Assembly: GCF_019097595.1 (NCBI RefSeq)
Contig: NC_080723.1
Span: forward strand, 14,700,511-14,764,510
Direction: 5' to 3'
Length of the DNA stretch: 64,000 bases
Source of the DNA: Hemibagrus wyckioides
Lineage: Eukaryota > Chordata > Actinopteri > Siluriformes > Bagridae
The notes beneath the pieces were generated by a model. The model did no database searches. It worked only from the letters and a program-made list of their open reading frames with translations, and was not told the origin of the DNA. The translations under genes and the position numbers were made by a program. Positions 10,769 through 25,246 of the stretch are shown piece after piece; position 1 is the stretch's first letter, and each line of letters opens with the position of its first letter.

Positions 10769-13700
10769 GTAAGGAAAGCGTGCCATCCTCCGCCTACACT
10801 GGCCCTCTGTCGAGCCAGAGACAGAAATCTGACAGAGATGTAGCCTGTGTTGTGTTGTGTTTTGGTGTGCTGTGTTGTGTTGTGTTGTGATGTTGTGTTG
10901 TGGTGTATCGCTGCGGCCGCGGACTTCACGGTTCGTTGTTTTTGAACACTAGGCTGAAAAACGCGTAGGTTAATCCTATTAGGATGTCCCGTTCTTCCTC
11001 TCACATAGCGAAGCATGATGCACTTGACTCTCTGAGTGTTGGTCATTTTGCCTTCTGAATTTCAGTGTGTTGTGTATTAGAGTGCAACCCCCAGTGTACT
11101 GATGCGCGAAATATCCATGCAGCTCGACTTGCCATTTCTATCCGTTTTTACAACCCAAGAGGATAAAACGTTGTTCTGAGACGATCCTCACGACAAACAC
11201 AAGCCCAGGGATTTGCTATCGTTTCAATTTTCAAATAATTTATGAGTGCAGTCTCTCTGCCACATTTGACTATGCTATGAATGCATGACTACCTTCATGC
11301 TCTTGGCTTGTGCAGGACATTTAAGCAAGCAGTACTGTTTTACTGAGCTTATGTACCGTGTTATTTTTAATGCAGTGATGTTGACTGGGATGACATTGCA
11401 TTTGTGCATTTCAGAGGGTGAAAAGAGAATGGAAACCCTTGGAGGACCGAAGCTGCACAGATCTCCCATGGTTCCTTCTATTTATGCTCTTCTGCGGGGG
11501 AATGGTGAGCTACTTATTCAGGATTTTAGATAATAACAGCCTAAAGACTCATGCTGATGTACTCATTGGAAGGCCATTATTATCTGTCATAAATGCAGGG
11601 CTTAATATTGATTGTATTTAAACTTAAACCGAAATTAAAAGTTACAAATAAAAATACATTAGGAGGTTGGATTTTCATTATTACATTAATATATCTTAAG
11701 GATGTCTATTAATTTGCATGTTTAAGGATGTGCAAGCTATTTAAAGGGAGGTCTTTCTCTGTGTACTCTGGCATATGACTGAATGGCAACAGTCACCTTT
11801 TAATGTTTAAAAATTTGCAATTTGTTTATGGCAGTAAGTAAGACATTTTCAGCACATCTGAGAGTATATTTGGTAGCTTAGTGGTTAAGGTCTTGGGCTA
11901 CTGATGAGAAGGCTATAAGTTCAAGGCAAGGCTCTTAACCCTCAACTGCCTACATGTATAAAATGTGTTGAATTTGCTCTGGATAAGCTAGTTTCTGATC
12001 TGATAAAGCCCCTTCATCTTAGTCATTTATATAAATGCATAAGATTGGATAAACTGTTACAGAGGCCAAGCCTATTTAGAAAGCCAGTTATTGAACTGCA
12101 GCCATTTTTCTACGAAATTATCGGTTTTGCTGCAGTATTTTCCCAGGTGCTTGGTTTAATCAATTGAAATACTTTGCCAAGTTTTCTTCCAGACTGCAGC
12201 CCAATAATTGACGAAACCCTGACATAGAGTAAAGTAATTGATTTTTGGAAATTAGCTGAAGTTAGCTGTTTTGAAACTTCTAATTCTAATAAATACAACC
12301 CCTCCCTTTAACGTTCCCTCTTCCAGAGCCAAACTATAAAAACACAAGCACATTAACTGCCTGATAGTGTAAGTTGGGGAGATTTCTGAATTGATGTACA
12401 ATGCAGAATTTATATGAGAGATGCCTTCTCAGCGGCTGTAGGATGGAGGTCTATATACTTTGTTTTCTCTCTTGTTTTACAGTCTAGAGCACCAAATCGT
12501 TTTTTCTCTGAGATCTTTTCTGTACAGCTGACAATATAGGAGGACAACTTGATGAAACATTACAAAATAAATGGACTAAACCCACATTTTAGTGCTGCAT
12601 TAAATTAAAATTGTAGTATGAAGACACAGCACTTAACATTGGCCAACCGGGTTTGATCCTGTGTTTGGGTTGTTAACACACATTCTTCGAATGTCTGTGT
12701 GCTCTGGGGTCATGTCATGTTTTCTTTGGAGACTTTGGTTTCCTCCTACTTCTCAAAAACCTGGCAGTGGGTTGACTGGCTATGCTAAATTGCTGCTATG
12801 ATCCCCAGTGTTGGACTGGTGTCTCATTCTCAGTATTCCCGGGATAGGCGCTGGGTCCACCACAACTTGTCCACGATAAAGTGGTTACAGAAGACAAATA
12901 CATGATTGAATACAACTAAAACAAAATCAAACAAAGCCAAAACAGATTTGTGGCACTGCTATATCCAGTACTTTTTTGCATTATATCACAGACTGAAAGT
13001 GAAGGATACAAATTGTCATAAAAAATATGATGTGATAGAAATGTTTTTTTGAGCTAGATTAACGAGACTGTAATGATTATGGTGAATGTATTTTTGAGTC
13101 TAAACAGCTAGAATGAGAAAGATTTATTTCCTACAATCTGTTTAATGTGCAGTCAATGCTTATTATTTGTTGTTTGGTTGTTTTTAGGGCGCTATCTGTG
13201 GCTATACTATAATGACAGGTGGTGCAGCACGCCTGGTGTTTGGATATGACAGCTTCGGTAACACTTGTGGCCACCTCAATGAGGCCATAGCAGGGGTCAA
13301 GTTCAGCGGCTTGGACCAACAAGACAGAAAGTAAGTCTGTGCTTTTTATGCATCCTCATGCGTTCTTGCAAATTCTGTGAACAATTCTGTGCCCTTCGAT
13401 TATCACATCAGTGCATATGTCAGGCGGCTGTGACTTCACCTTCAGACTACAAGGCCTGCTAAAGCCATGCAGAGGCTTTAATAATTCAGAAAGGCCCGAA
13501 AGGGGGGCTGAACCACAACCTGCACTGTGCTTAATGGACTACAGGAAAGGATTTTTTTTAATCTTCATTCATTTGCATTCATGTCAAATTAATTTGCCCT
13601 CTCTGTGTTTGGAATAAAGTGTGCTCTTCTCTTTGTTAGCACTTCACAAATCTGGCTTGGTGGAAACAAGGTCATGCAGTTATTGTTCTTGTGAACCATG

Positions 13701-16700
13701 CTCTCCCAGAATTCTCTGCTTATAGCCACACCCACTTTACCTGTCATATCAAACTACAACTGTTCAAGTTTACCAGAATTCTAATTTTACACTTTACATT
13801 TTTATTAAAACTTTCATGTAAACCTTTATTTCAACCTTGTTTCTCTTTCTATCAACAATTCTAAGCCTTTATATCTCATGCTCTGGTTAATATTTTAGGG
13901 TTTTGCTTACTGTTTATGGTTTTCTCTCTGTTTCTTTTCACATTGCTATTGGCTGCAGATTTTGTATTATTTGCCTTTTATTACCATATTAATCTGCGTG
14001 TTCACCTCCGCTTTTAAATTACGTGAGTCTTGTCCAAACCTGACAAAAGGCTTTTTTGTTAAGGTTTTGGAAGCCTAGTGTATGATGCATGCAATCAAAA
14101 AGGTTGGATGCATTTATCATTTATTAAGCTTAAGTAGTCTTTGCTTGCTGTCGTTGCTGCATCATACAAAGTGAAACACAAGGCCGAATCAACCTTGACA
14201 TTCAGGTATACGAGTGTCATATTATTTTTGCTTTAATCAATCCACTGCTGAAGGATTTTGCAGTGCTCTGTGTGTTTTATTTTTTTCCAATTCACTTGAA
14301 AGGTGATGTCTCAGATGCTACGTGTTTGAAATGACTGGATTAACTAGCTGATAAAATTGTCAGAAAGTGACACATATTTACGGGCTTTCTTGGAGATCAT
14401 GCCAATAAACCATATGAAAAGGTAGATGCCTCACTGAGCTAAGTCGGCTTTTCGAGATCGTCTGATTGACTTGAATTGAATTTCTATGATTTCCTCCAAA
14501 ATGCTGCCACAGTGTGTAGCATTTGAGTAGAAGAACTGCAAAAGCACCTTAAACCAAGAGAACAGGAAATAACTTTGCAGTGGTGAAAGCTTTGACAATA
14601 TGTGGGTTTGCATTTTATGAGGGACTTCTTGTGGGAGTTAAGGCAAGATTATAGCTCCTGGCTAGTTTAGTGCTGTTTATATTACCCATGATTGTTTAGG
14701 TTCTTAATATTTCCATGTATTTGGTATAGTATGTTACTTGTTTAATTTATGATGCATACACTTTGGGGAAATAAGTATTCAGTCACCTTTTTGTTTGATA
14801 TGTAATATACTTCTAGGGCATGTATCCACCTCAGATTTACATACATAAGGTCTTTTAATATTGTACTTCTCAAGAAACATGAACAAAGCTGGATGTATTT
14901 ATCAGCATAAACAAAGATATGTTTTAAAGATATGGCACTAAAATAGGAGAAAGGCATTCAGACACTACAAAAGACATCTATGGTAATTAGGTTTAAGTAA
15001 AATGAGTATAACTATTTGGGTTTTTGCAGCATTCTGATTCAATTTTGGCACAGTCCTCTTGCCAGTTCGTCTTCAGTTCACCAATATTATGAGGGTCTAG
15101 AGCTAGACCTTCAGCAAGACCTTCTTGTGTTATTTTGGTGGTATGCTTGGGTTCATTATCTTGTTAAAAGTTATCTTACCTTCTCTACAGATTCTGTTTC
15201 TTGGTAGATGAGATTAACTTCTCCTATAATATGTCCCTGTACATATTATGTACCTCACCCTGTTCCTTCCTCTGATGATGAGTTATACTCCAGTACTGTT
15301 TGCAGAGAAGCACAAAGTTTTATGGGGGGTTTTTTGCAGAAGAGTTCTGATGCATCTAAACAGTTTCAGATACACATCTCTGTGCTTTGTTTTTAGCAGA
15401 GGAGTTTTGTATGGAGTCTAGGACCAGAGACGATTGCATTGATGTTCCTGCTGCTTTCGGGTTTTCCTGCAACTCTCTTCAAGTGATCACTGCTTACCTT
15501 CCTTATCCTTAGTGTGAAAAGCGTGTTGTGTAATCTTGTGAGGCACACCGGTCTGAGGATGATTAGCTGTGATTCCCTGAACCTTCCTACTGCATATTAT
15601 GTGCATTTGCACTGATAGGGATGTTTAAGAATGTTTTTTTCTCTCTGCTTTATCTCTGAAGCTTTTATTGAGTGTTCTCTATAACTTGATTTATTTTTAT
15701 TTGACATTTAAAAAAAAAGTGTCTGAATACTTTTTCCATATCAATTTACAGTCTTTAAATTGGGACTGAAGTTGTTTTTTTTTTTTTTTTTTAAGGTAAA
15801 TTTATTTAAAAAATTGTTTCAGTCTGAATTTTACATATATATTTGTATATACACTGGAGGTATATTAAATCACTACGTATAAACACTTGTACAGTGACAT
15901 TTGTCCAGTTGTGAATAATAACTGAGGGTAAATGCAGAAATAATATATTTACTTTGAAATTCACTATTTCCTAGTGGTGTCCCTCAGGGCACCTTATTAA
16001 GACCTGCCTTATTTCACTTCTGTATTAATGCCATTGCATTTACTTCAAGTATTATTGTTTTGCTGGTGCTATAATTTAGTGCATTGTGTTGCAGCCTGAT
16101 TTGTTCATTTGATTTGTGGCTTTATCGTTCAAAACATATATATTATCACATTATATAGTGTATAATTTATATAGACTCTTAAGTCATTAAACAAATTAGC
16201 ATTCACTGAAATTCAATGATCATCGCTTACATTTGCTCTAAATCCACTGCAGTAAATAATTGCCTGAAATCTGTGACTCATAGTTATCACGTTGGATGCT
16301 GGGAGTTTTCCCCGATGATGATGACACATTAGAATTGACTAAGACAGACTTGCCCAGGCAAGAACATTCTACGTTTATTGCTTTGAAGCCTGCCTCGTTG
16401 CATTATGGTCTCAGCGAATAGGATGAATATGTATAAAAATCATGATCATTCACTCAGCAATATGCCTGCACGTGGCATTGAATTGAAGCCGGCATTCTGC
16501 ATTTTAGTCTATTGCCAGTGTTTTGTCTCCAGACAAACCAGTGTGAGTTAGAACCCAAATTGTAATGAGTCTGTAAACCATACTTATACACAGAAGACCT
16601 GGAGACAACTGTGACTGGAACAATTCATTAACTAACTACCTTTGAATGGACTCCATTGGGTCATCCTGCATTGTGTTTTACTGGTGCATGTGACAGATAT

Positions 16701-19700
16701 GAATCAGTACAATTCATCCTAGGGGTGGGGCCATATAACAAATTGGTTTTTTTTTGCTGATTTTTGAAGGCATTTCAACAATTCACAATATGTATGAGAA
16801 TATAATAATGAGTGATTGAGTACGACATCATATCTGTGACACTCTTATGAGTTGGACCAGATTTGAGGAGATGGGAGGCAGGCTTGGGACAACTCAAAAG
16901 GGGTTCTTTATTTTTGCAATTTATTCAGCAATTTTATTTTACGAAGCTGATTACACACACACACACAGACACACACACACGCTCAGCTCTGGGCTGCTCA
17001 GCTCTCTTTCCCTGTCTCCCACAGCTCTCATCTCTCCCCCTTTTATCCTTGTTGCTGCTCACTGAAACACAGAACATATTTAAGAGTAATGCTGCACAGG
17101 TGTAGGTCCTTCACACTCCGCCTTCACTATGTCGTATCACAGTATTGATGTTATATCATTATTTTACCTAGTCCTATGTCATCTTGTGAAATCATGTTTA
17201 CTTTCATCCGAGGTGGTATTAAGATGTATTTAAGATTTAAGTTTGACATACTTTAAGAATTTTAGACATTTTTGGAAGGATGTTGAAAGGTATCTGGTGT
17301 ACAAAGTCTCTGTGTAAGGTGTCCCTGAAAAAGGTGTGAGCTACATGCCCTGTTTAAGGAGCCAGAGGTGGGAGTCTTGCAGTCTTTTGGTCAGGAATAA
17401 TAGTAATAATGCCAGTTCCTGACAGCATGGATAATGAGGTGAGATTAAGGCCACGGGTGCACCGGCTCACTGCAGAGCAGAGGGATGAGTAAATGACAGC
17501 TCGCAGATGTGAACTCAAATACCTGATAGGATTCCACTGAGCCAACATCTGCCAGGATTTCAGTTCTCCACTTAGTCATTATTTTCATTTCTTATCTCTT
17601 TTTGTTTGTAGTAAGCTCTCTCTTTTTGCTTATGGTGTAGTAAGTTAATAATTTACAAAATAACATCAAGATGGTTAGTTGATTTTTGCTTCATGGTTAA
17701 TGCCCACCCTCTGATTTGTCTGTGATAGGTCAGTGGCTCTCCATCCCATCCTCTGAAGTGCATTATTCTCTTTTGCATTTATTTATGAATGACACATCAA
17801 GCCTCTTTAATAGTTAATAATTTGATTTAATGTTGTGGAAGCCAGTTCCTGTTCTCACCTACGTAACAGCTGTGATAAACAGTCACCAGCATTTCTCTCT
17901 CTCTCACTCTCTCTCTCTCTCTCTATCTGTCTCTCTCTCTCTCTCACAAACACACACTCACACACACTCACACACACACACACACGCAGCCTGTCATTTT
18001 TTCCTTTACACAGAGAAAACAGAAAGCAAGACTGAGGGTCCTTACAACCTCAACTCTGTACATAGGTATTAAATAAATGTGTCCTTAAAAAATTCACCAC
18101 ATCAACGGTTATACTAATGACTTTTTATACATGTTTTTAAAAATCTGTTTATTATTATTCTTTGATTATGTGGTGCCTGTTTATGAGCTGTTACTATAGA
18201 AACGATAACTTCTTACAACAAGCATGCTAATATTAACGTCATTCATGTTACAGCCAGAATGGCCTGTGCTGTTATATGAAATAATATAATACACACATTC
18301 TGACCAATCAGATTTGAGCATTCAGAATATTGATCAGAAGGGTGCATTATATTAATTCTGGAATCTGATCAGTCAATCAATGTTGCTCCATCAACAGCAA
18401 CATGGCAAAATGTCCGGTATATATATATCAGTGCACTAACATTTTAGAATTTTATAGTTTTAGCAGCTCATTCACAGAGATTGTTATAGTACATGCTTTT
18501 CATAAACAAAGTCTTATGTTTTGATATTTAACAGAAAATAAGAAAGAAACATATACGTCATTGACATGTTGAAGTTTTCAATGAGGAGATGTTTATGAAT
18601 CATTTATGGAAGGAGTCTCCAGTGTCAGCACTTTGCAATAGTCAGTACGTTTGAGGACTTTGCTTTTTCCAGTTTCTTCATCAACACTCCTGTTTTATTT
18701 CTAACTTAATTTATTTTGCCAGTATCACCACTACACCTTCCCCAGTAACATCTTTGTGCTTCTTTTTCTACATGTCATAAATGGCTTTCTAACATATGAC
18801 CATTCAGTATCTGCATCATTTGCAACCTTTAGCCGTTAAATGTGGCACATATCTACCAGGCATTCAGATGCTTTTGCAAGGATGCAATGTAGGTCGTGTG
18901 CCACATCACGACTCAACCATGATATCAGACCTGTTGGGTCCAGCAGTGTTTACAGCCCTGTTTTAGGCTCCAAGATTTCTGTCTTTTTCAGGATTTCTCC
19001 TCTTGGTTGTCGTGTGTGTCTTCTGCATCTGACAGGCTGCTTTTGTTGCTCTGTATGGAGGACAATGGGCCTCATGGCTCCATGTGGGCACTGTGCCCAC
19101 TCCCCCACTTATGAAAGACCAAGGGAAGGCCACGATCATGATGGAGATCTCTAACTATGGGTAGAAACAAGTCATCGCTTTACCTCACTGCCAAAAAAAA
19201 AAAAAATCCTGGAGTGAGCCAGCACTCCTGGGATGAAAATATGTGCTGCCTGCTGTCGATTTCTATCGCACAATAGTGTACACTGTATTCGGTGGCCTGA
19301 TGTGGTATCTGGTTTGTTCATCAGATAAACACTTTGAATAGCTCATTGCTAGATGTATTTTATTGGGCTTGAACATCTGATACTCTACAATGTAATGTAT
19401 TTTTAGTGTGATAATTTGTTTGCATTTGCTCCGATGTTTTACAGATATGTGTTCTTCCTGGACCCATGCAACTTAGACATAATTCAACGGAAGATTAAAT
19501 CAATGGCAGTGTGTGTGTCAATGTGTCCTCCCGAGGAGATGAAAACCTACGAAGATCTAAAGAGATTTGCCATGATGAATGGTAAGTCCACGCTGATTCG
19601 AGGTCCTCTTGTCATTCACTGGATGGCCAACACAAAGCATGGACTCCTGAGGTGGCATTTAGCATTGGAATTCAGAAATCTCGAAAACATTGATCATTCC

Positions 19701-22700
19701 CTGCTGTTAAATAGACTGTTGGCGATTGATGTTGATTCCTCCGTGTTTCAAATGGATGCAGAATAATTTCTGAACAATATCTCAGTGTGTGAGGGCAGAA
19801 ATGATTCATCCAATTTTTTTTTTAAACAAAGGTATCCCACAGGGATGTGTATGTAGGTCTTATCTAATGTGCTATTTATAAATTCCCCTAAATGTTCAGA
19901 GGTAACAATGTTCTTTTTTAATCTCTGTAAAAGCTGCGTTTTATTGATCATTTCCAGTTCTCTTCTCTTGATCTTTTTTTAGTCTTTAGTGTTTACAAGG
20001 TACCCTTGAATCTCAGGGTGCTTTCTAATTGACACTTCCTTGACTCCTTGATCCTCTTAGCCCTTGATCTAAAATTGATCAAGGATCTATCAGTGTTTCA
20101 TTGTGCTTGAAAGAATCGATGAAGGAGGAAATAGGATGCTTCGAGAGTGAGGATACACACCTGCTTCCTCGTGGAAGCTTTACACTGCAGCATGTGACAC
20201 ACAGCTATGGTATCTTTTCCTCACCTCCACATAAAAGTGACAGATTAGATATATACTATTAGATATATAACAAAAAAATGATAAATTATGAAAATATGGC
20301 AGAAAGGTAGCACAGCATGTAGGGTTTCCTCTTTACAGCTACATGGTCCATCCTGAGGTCAGGTGATCCAAATGGATTTACATGGATTTATCATCTTTCC
20401 TGAAAATAGGTTGATTGTGTGTGTGTGTGAGTCTGATAGACTAGCATCCAACAGAGGATGTATTCCTGCCTTACAATCAGCATTCCCAAAATAAGCTCTG
20501 GATCAAACCCAGCCCTGGCCAGGATAAAGTCAATACTGCAAATGAACAAATTAATGAAAAAATTAAATCGTGCAACCAAAAATGCATTCAGCAAATGTGT
20601 ATTCAATTCTTCTGGTAATTGCACATGTTGCAAACATGCAGTGAGAGATGATAGAGCTGTGCAATGAGCGAAAATGAAGGTTTAATGATCAAGGGCATCT
20701 TATTCAGCAAATATGTTTGGCCTCAATTCCTGTGTCCTTGCGTTCCATCGTTTCATTCGTTCCTTGTCCCTCAGAGGGAGGAACCTAAAAGAATCAAAGC
20801 AAGGAACAAACATAAAAAGACATTTAAAGGAACATGTTGTACCTACAGACTTTCTGGAATAAAGTATGTAATGAAAAATCCCAGAAACCTTGACTACAAT
20901 AATTTTCATGTTTTTTTTGTCTTTCTTATTATTTCTTTGAATAAAAGCAGATTTTACATGGCCTGTAGAAAAATGCAAAGAAATTAGATGGAGAGGTGTG
21001 CTGCTTTCTGTATAACCTCATGATGCTGGTTACTTAGTAGTAAGTAAATAGCATAGTGCAGGACTACAGAACCCATCAGCCACTGCACACCACGTGTTGT
21101 CACAACTACATCGGACATTTCCCCTCCAGACCAGCTCTATCAGGAGCAATGAGGCGAAGTGGTATCAAGTGCAAAATATATTTATTATAATGTACAAAAA
21201 TGATCAAAATGAACCGCAACACATGACAGTACTAGGACAACAAAACAAAAACTCTAGGAATAGACATGGCTGAAAAGATACAAACACTAGAACGAGGCAG
21301 TGGCAGGAGAACACACACACACAATGTGACACTAATGAACTGATAAACCACTGGTAGTCTTGCTTATGAAGGATCCGTTAGCTGAACGTCTGATGAATAT
21401 GGCACAAAAATAAGGAAACACTTCAGGAGTTTGTCATCTGATTGGTTGGAATCTACAGGATTTCCTCAACCTGGAAAAAAGCCATTGTGACACTCTACTT
21501 CCCTCATGGAAGAAGGAAGTCATTGTGTTTACAACAGTGAAAATGAGAAGCACTTATCTGGATCAACTAAATGCTGGATTTTTCAAATGATGTGAAGTTC
21601 ACAGTAAAGACTCAATAATTTGCACAACTTATTTAAATGACCAGTCTATGGCTGCACACTAGTCTGTTTTTGTAGGGACATCCACTGGGATTGGCTGCTT
21701 TACATGTCAATCAGATGCCCTCTTGGGTGGTCATTTGTCAATAAAAGCTGCTATGGAGTCCAGACTGGTGTCTGGTGGGGAAATGTTCGACGCATGTTGA
21801 GGTCATACACCAAGTCAAGTATATTCGAAATGTGAAAGTCTCTGTAATCTCAGTAACCTTAAAGAATTTACAGAGTAAACATTCTAAAAATATCCCATAA
21901 ATATCAGGCTATAAGTATTTCTTCTACCTCTACTACCACTATTACTTCCACTGCTAATAATAATACAAATACTGTACTATTTGACTCAATGTAGAAAATC
22001 AACAATGTATAAAATATCTGATCAGTGTAGTAATTGAGAAATATGGCCTTCAGGTACAGCACTTTTCATAGCAGGAGCACTTGAACCAATGTTAGTCCTT
22101 AAAAATCCCAGCTCAGATATTACTCATTCATTAATTATAGTTCAGTAACTACCGTGGAGGAAAGTAAGTTATGTTGTTGCAAGAATGAAGAATGGCAGTG
22201 TTCACAAGGTGAAATGAGATTTTAATAAATAAATGAATGTATAATATGCCAGTTATATCCTGATTGGCGCGACTTACTGCTGGTCTTTGCCAGTGAAAAA
22301 AACAAGAACACAGATTTTGCTTGCACATAGCATGTGGGGGTAGGTGTGGGAGACTGTCAAACAACACAAAATGTGATAAATTTATTTATACAAAAATAAA
22401 TTCCACTATTGATTTTTGTTGAAGTAGTGTTCATGTAGCGTTGGAGTGGTTTGTTTTGCAGAAAAAAAAAACTTTTTTCTGACTTTTTTCCAACCAGAAA
22501 AAACAGTGTTACTGTATTTGTTGACCAGGTAACAGAAGAATCGCAAAAATATTGGTCAAAAACCGTGATTCTGTTAATGATAGTGATTGATACGGATCAT
22601 TTTAAACTCTATCTGAATACACATTTCTGTCTGTAGCACCTGCTCTGAAGACCTGCAACAGATCTGCCAGGTATTTATAGTGGTGATGGATGCAGGTGCA

Positions 22701-23172
22701 GACTTTTATTGTGGAAGGTGTAAAAAGAACAGCAAAATGGTGAAAACAAACAGCAAAGCATACAAACAATGAGCAAGTCAAAAACAATAGCATGACAATG
22801 AGGCGTACAGGAACTTGAGCTTAAGTAGGGGTGCTGATTAGGGGAAACACTGAACAGCTGAAGGTGCTAGTGAGACAAGTGACCAGGTCATGTGATATAC
22901 AGGAGCTGATAGGAAATGTGGTCAAGCGCAGATTCAGCATAACCCTGACACTTTTATTTGAAAAAAATCTGATAAATCTTTTTCCAACATTATGGAAACT
23001 TGATTTTTTTTACAGCGCATATGCTAATAGAGAGATAGATCTGATGTACAAAGAAAGATTTGCCCTTAAAAAAACATTATAATATTTTTAACACTATTTA
23101 TCATCTACTATTTTTTAACGATGAATGAAATGAAGGTTGGCTTTATGTTTTATTTTCAGTAACTAAATAATA

Positions 23173-23216
<44 letters not shown>

Positions 23217-25212
23217 TGTACTTTTGAATTTCATATATTGTTGATCAGCTTTTCATGACTGCAGATGTCGATACGCTAAAAGATGAACACTTAAGAAGAA
23301 CATGTTCAGTTAAGGACAATAAATAGGTTGTTTTCTGGAGAACAGTTTACATCTAGTTACTGGACAAGGACAGTAAAGCAGTTTGTCATCACAGATGCCA
23401 CCATGATGTCATGGCAATGAAGTCGTCGAGCATCAATTCATTCCCTGTTCAGACAAAGGCTTGTCTCATGAGCGTACTGGTGACCCAAACATGCTGTCTT
23501 TCTTCACACTGTATCTCCATTCACAAGCTCTTTAACACACACACATGCAAACCCTGGACCTAAAGCTTGTGCATACACACATGCGCACCACACACACACT
23601 CACACAGAAGTGTGTTGCTGAAGACAAAGACTCTATTGTCTCTCTGTCCTGCAGGGAGTCTGTTGTTTACAGTCCAGTGCTTTGGTGTTGTGTCCACTCT
23701 ACTGTCTGACACATGCCTACTGGCACCAAGAGAGATATAATGAATATGTTTGTTTCTGTGTGCATGTCATTCTGCTCATCTGCATCAGTAATCAAATCCG
23801 CATAAAATCAGCATTTTATTTTGCCTTTTAACTCTTTCCAGTGCCAGATCATTCTGTTATCGTTTTTCAGGATATTATTTAGCGACCTTGTTGAATCCTT
23901 TCAGCAACTGCAATGAAAACCATTAGGAAAAGACTGTAGTTATGAGAGGGAGGAGTGTAGAGACCTGCTAAAGTCCTGTAAAGCAGGCATTATGCTACAT
24001 TCACACATACAGCGAGTTCATCACTGCAAGTCGCCAGTAGGTGTTCCTACTACTGGTTTCCATAGTAACAGCGTTATCAGTGGGTGGCACAACTAGCACT
24101 CCAAATCAGTTTTCTTGACGTTGAAATGAAGTATTCTGGGGGGAGATTTGGCTTTGGGTATAAAATTCAGCAGTGTATACAGTATATGCATCATATTCAT
24201 ATATAAGATGAAAGAGAAGCAGTGTGCGCTCTTTGTCACAGATCACGTGCGCTCTACTGTCTTCTCGCGCTGGTAGTTGCTCCAAGTTAAACTTTTCTCA
24301 ACTTTCTTGCATCACTGGACACGCCCACATTTAGTCACCAGCAGTCGCTGTCAGTCATGTCACCAGAAATCGCCAGCTCTTATTGAAAATAAATAAACTT
24401 TGTTGCTGAGTCGCTGTATGTGTGAATGTAAGAATACACCGATGGGATTTATGTATGGCAAAAAAATTTTTTTCATGTATACAGAGTAAAACACAGTTCT
24501 GGCAGTGTCACAATTATTTATTTATTTATTTATTTTAAATGAAAATCTCACCATAGCTGCTGTTATGACGTTCAGCTAAAAGCCAGCAATAAGATTACTG
24601 AGAAATAAAACATTCTAATGGACAGAAAAACCCTTATTACCTCAAGCACACTTTTAAATATTGTTTCTGTTTCTACAAGGCCATTTGCTGCACAAGCCCA
24701 GATCACGCTGCTTAATGACTCTAGCAGAGCTGTAACTTTCTCTAAATCACAGAAATGAGTTTGAGGACTGTTTGCTGGATGAGACTTCCAAGGTCATTAT
24801 AGTGTAGAGCGTCATACAATCACTCATGTCCTTGAACGGTTGCTCACAGCCACTATAGTCATCTAGTTACATCTTAAATGATCCCTCGTAACGGATCCTG
24901 GCATCCTGGTGCCTGATTTATCATCTCTCCCAGAAACTAACTTTCAATTCAATTCTGTTTCAATCCTAATTGATGTTAGGTTCCTTCTGCACTTGATTTC
25001 ACAGACTTTATAACCTTCCTTAAGAGCTTTCCTTTTCTGTTTTCAGGCTCAGAGCTCTGCATCTATGATATGGCTGCCCATAGGTACCCAAGCCTTCCGG
25101 AGCGCTTTGAAAAATGTCCTAAACTTCCAGTTCCACAGAGGTAAGCCCTCTCAAGCTCGTAGTCTAACAGCACACAGATTTCTCCCTTGCTTACACTGCG
25201 TTTTGCTTTCCC

Positions 25213-25246
<34 letters not shown>

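Larger units (their letters stand above)
11505..13187 (+). other. slc44a1: slc44a1 intron 2
   Basis: Holds a tRNA-headed SINE at about 11872-12050 and a second SINE family at about 12640-12915. Nothing else is recognised. Confidence 0.8.
13331..19444 (+). other. slc44a1: slc44a1 intron 3
   Basis: This 6.1 kb intron contains a decayed DNA transposon at about 14755-15745, CA and CT/CA microsatellites, and an inverted-repeat-like AT element near 18285-18420. A stretch at 18840-19154 is open on the plus strand and richer in GC, but matches no family I know and has no fitting splice sites. Confidence 0.7.
19582..25046 (+). other. slc44a1: slc44a1 intron 4
   Basis: This 5.5 kb intron holds a SINE fragment (about 20440-20560), dispersed repeats (about 21085-21495 and 22670-22955), an (AAT)n run, and a MITE with perfect terminal repeats at 23996-24430. 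No exon is seen. Confidence 0.75.

Noticed and set aside
16722..17174. Possible hAT relic with ctaggggtgggg and a cctagtccta end
   Set aside because: Inverted ends are too weak and the centre is simple repeat; cannot be supported.
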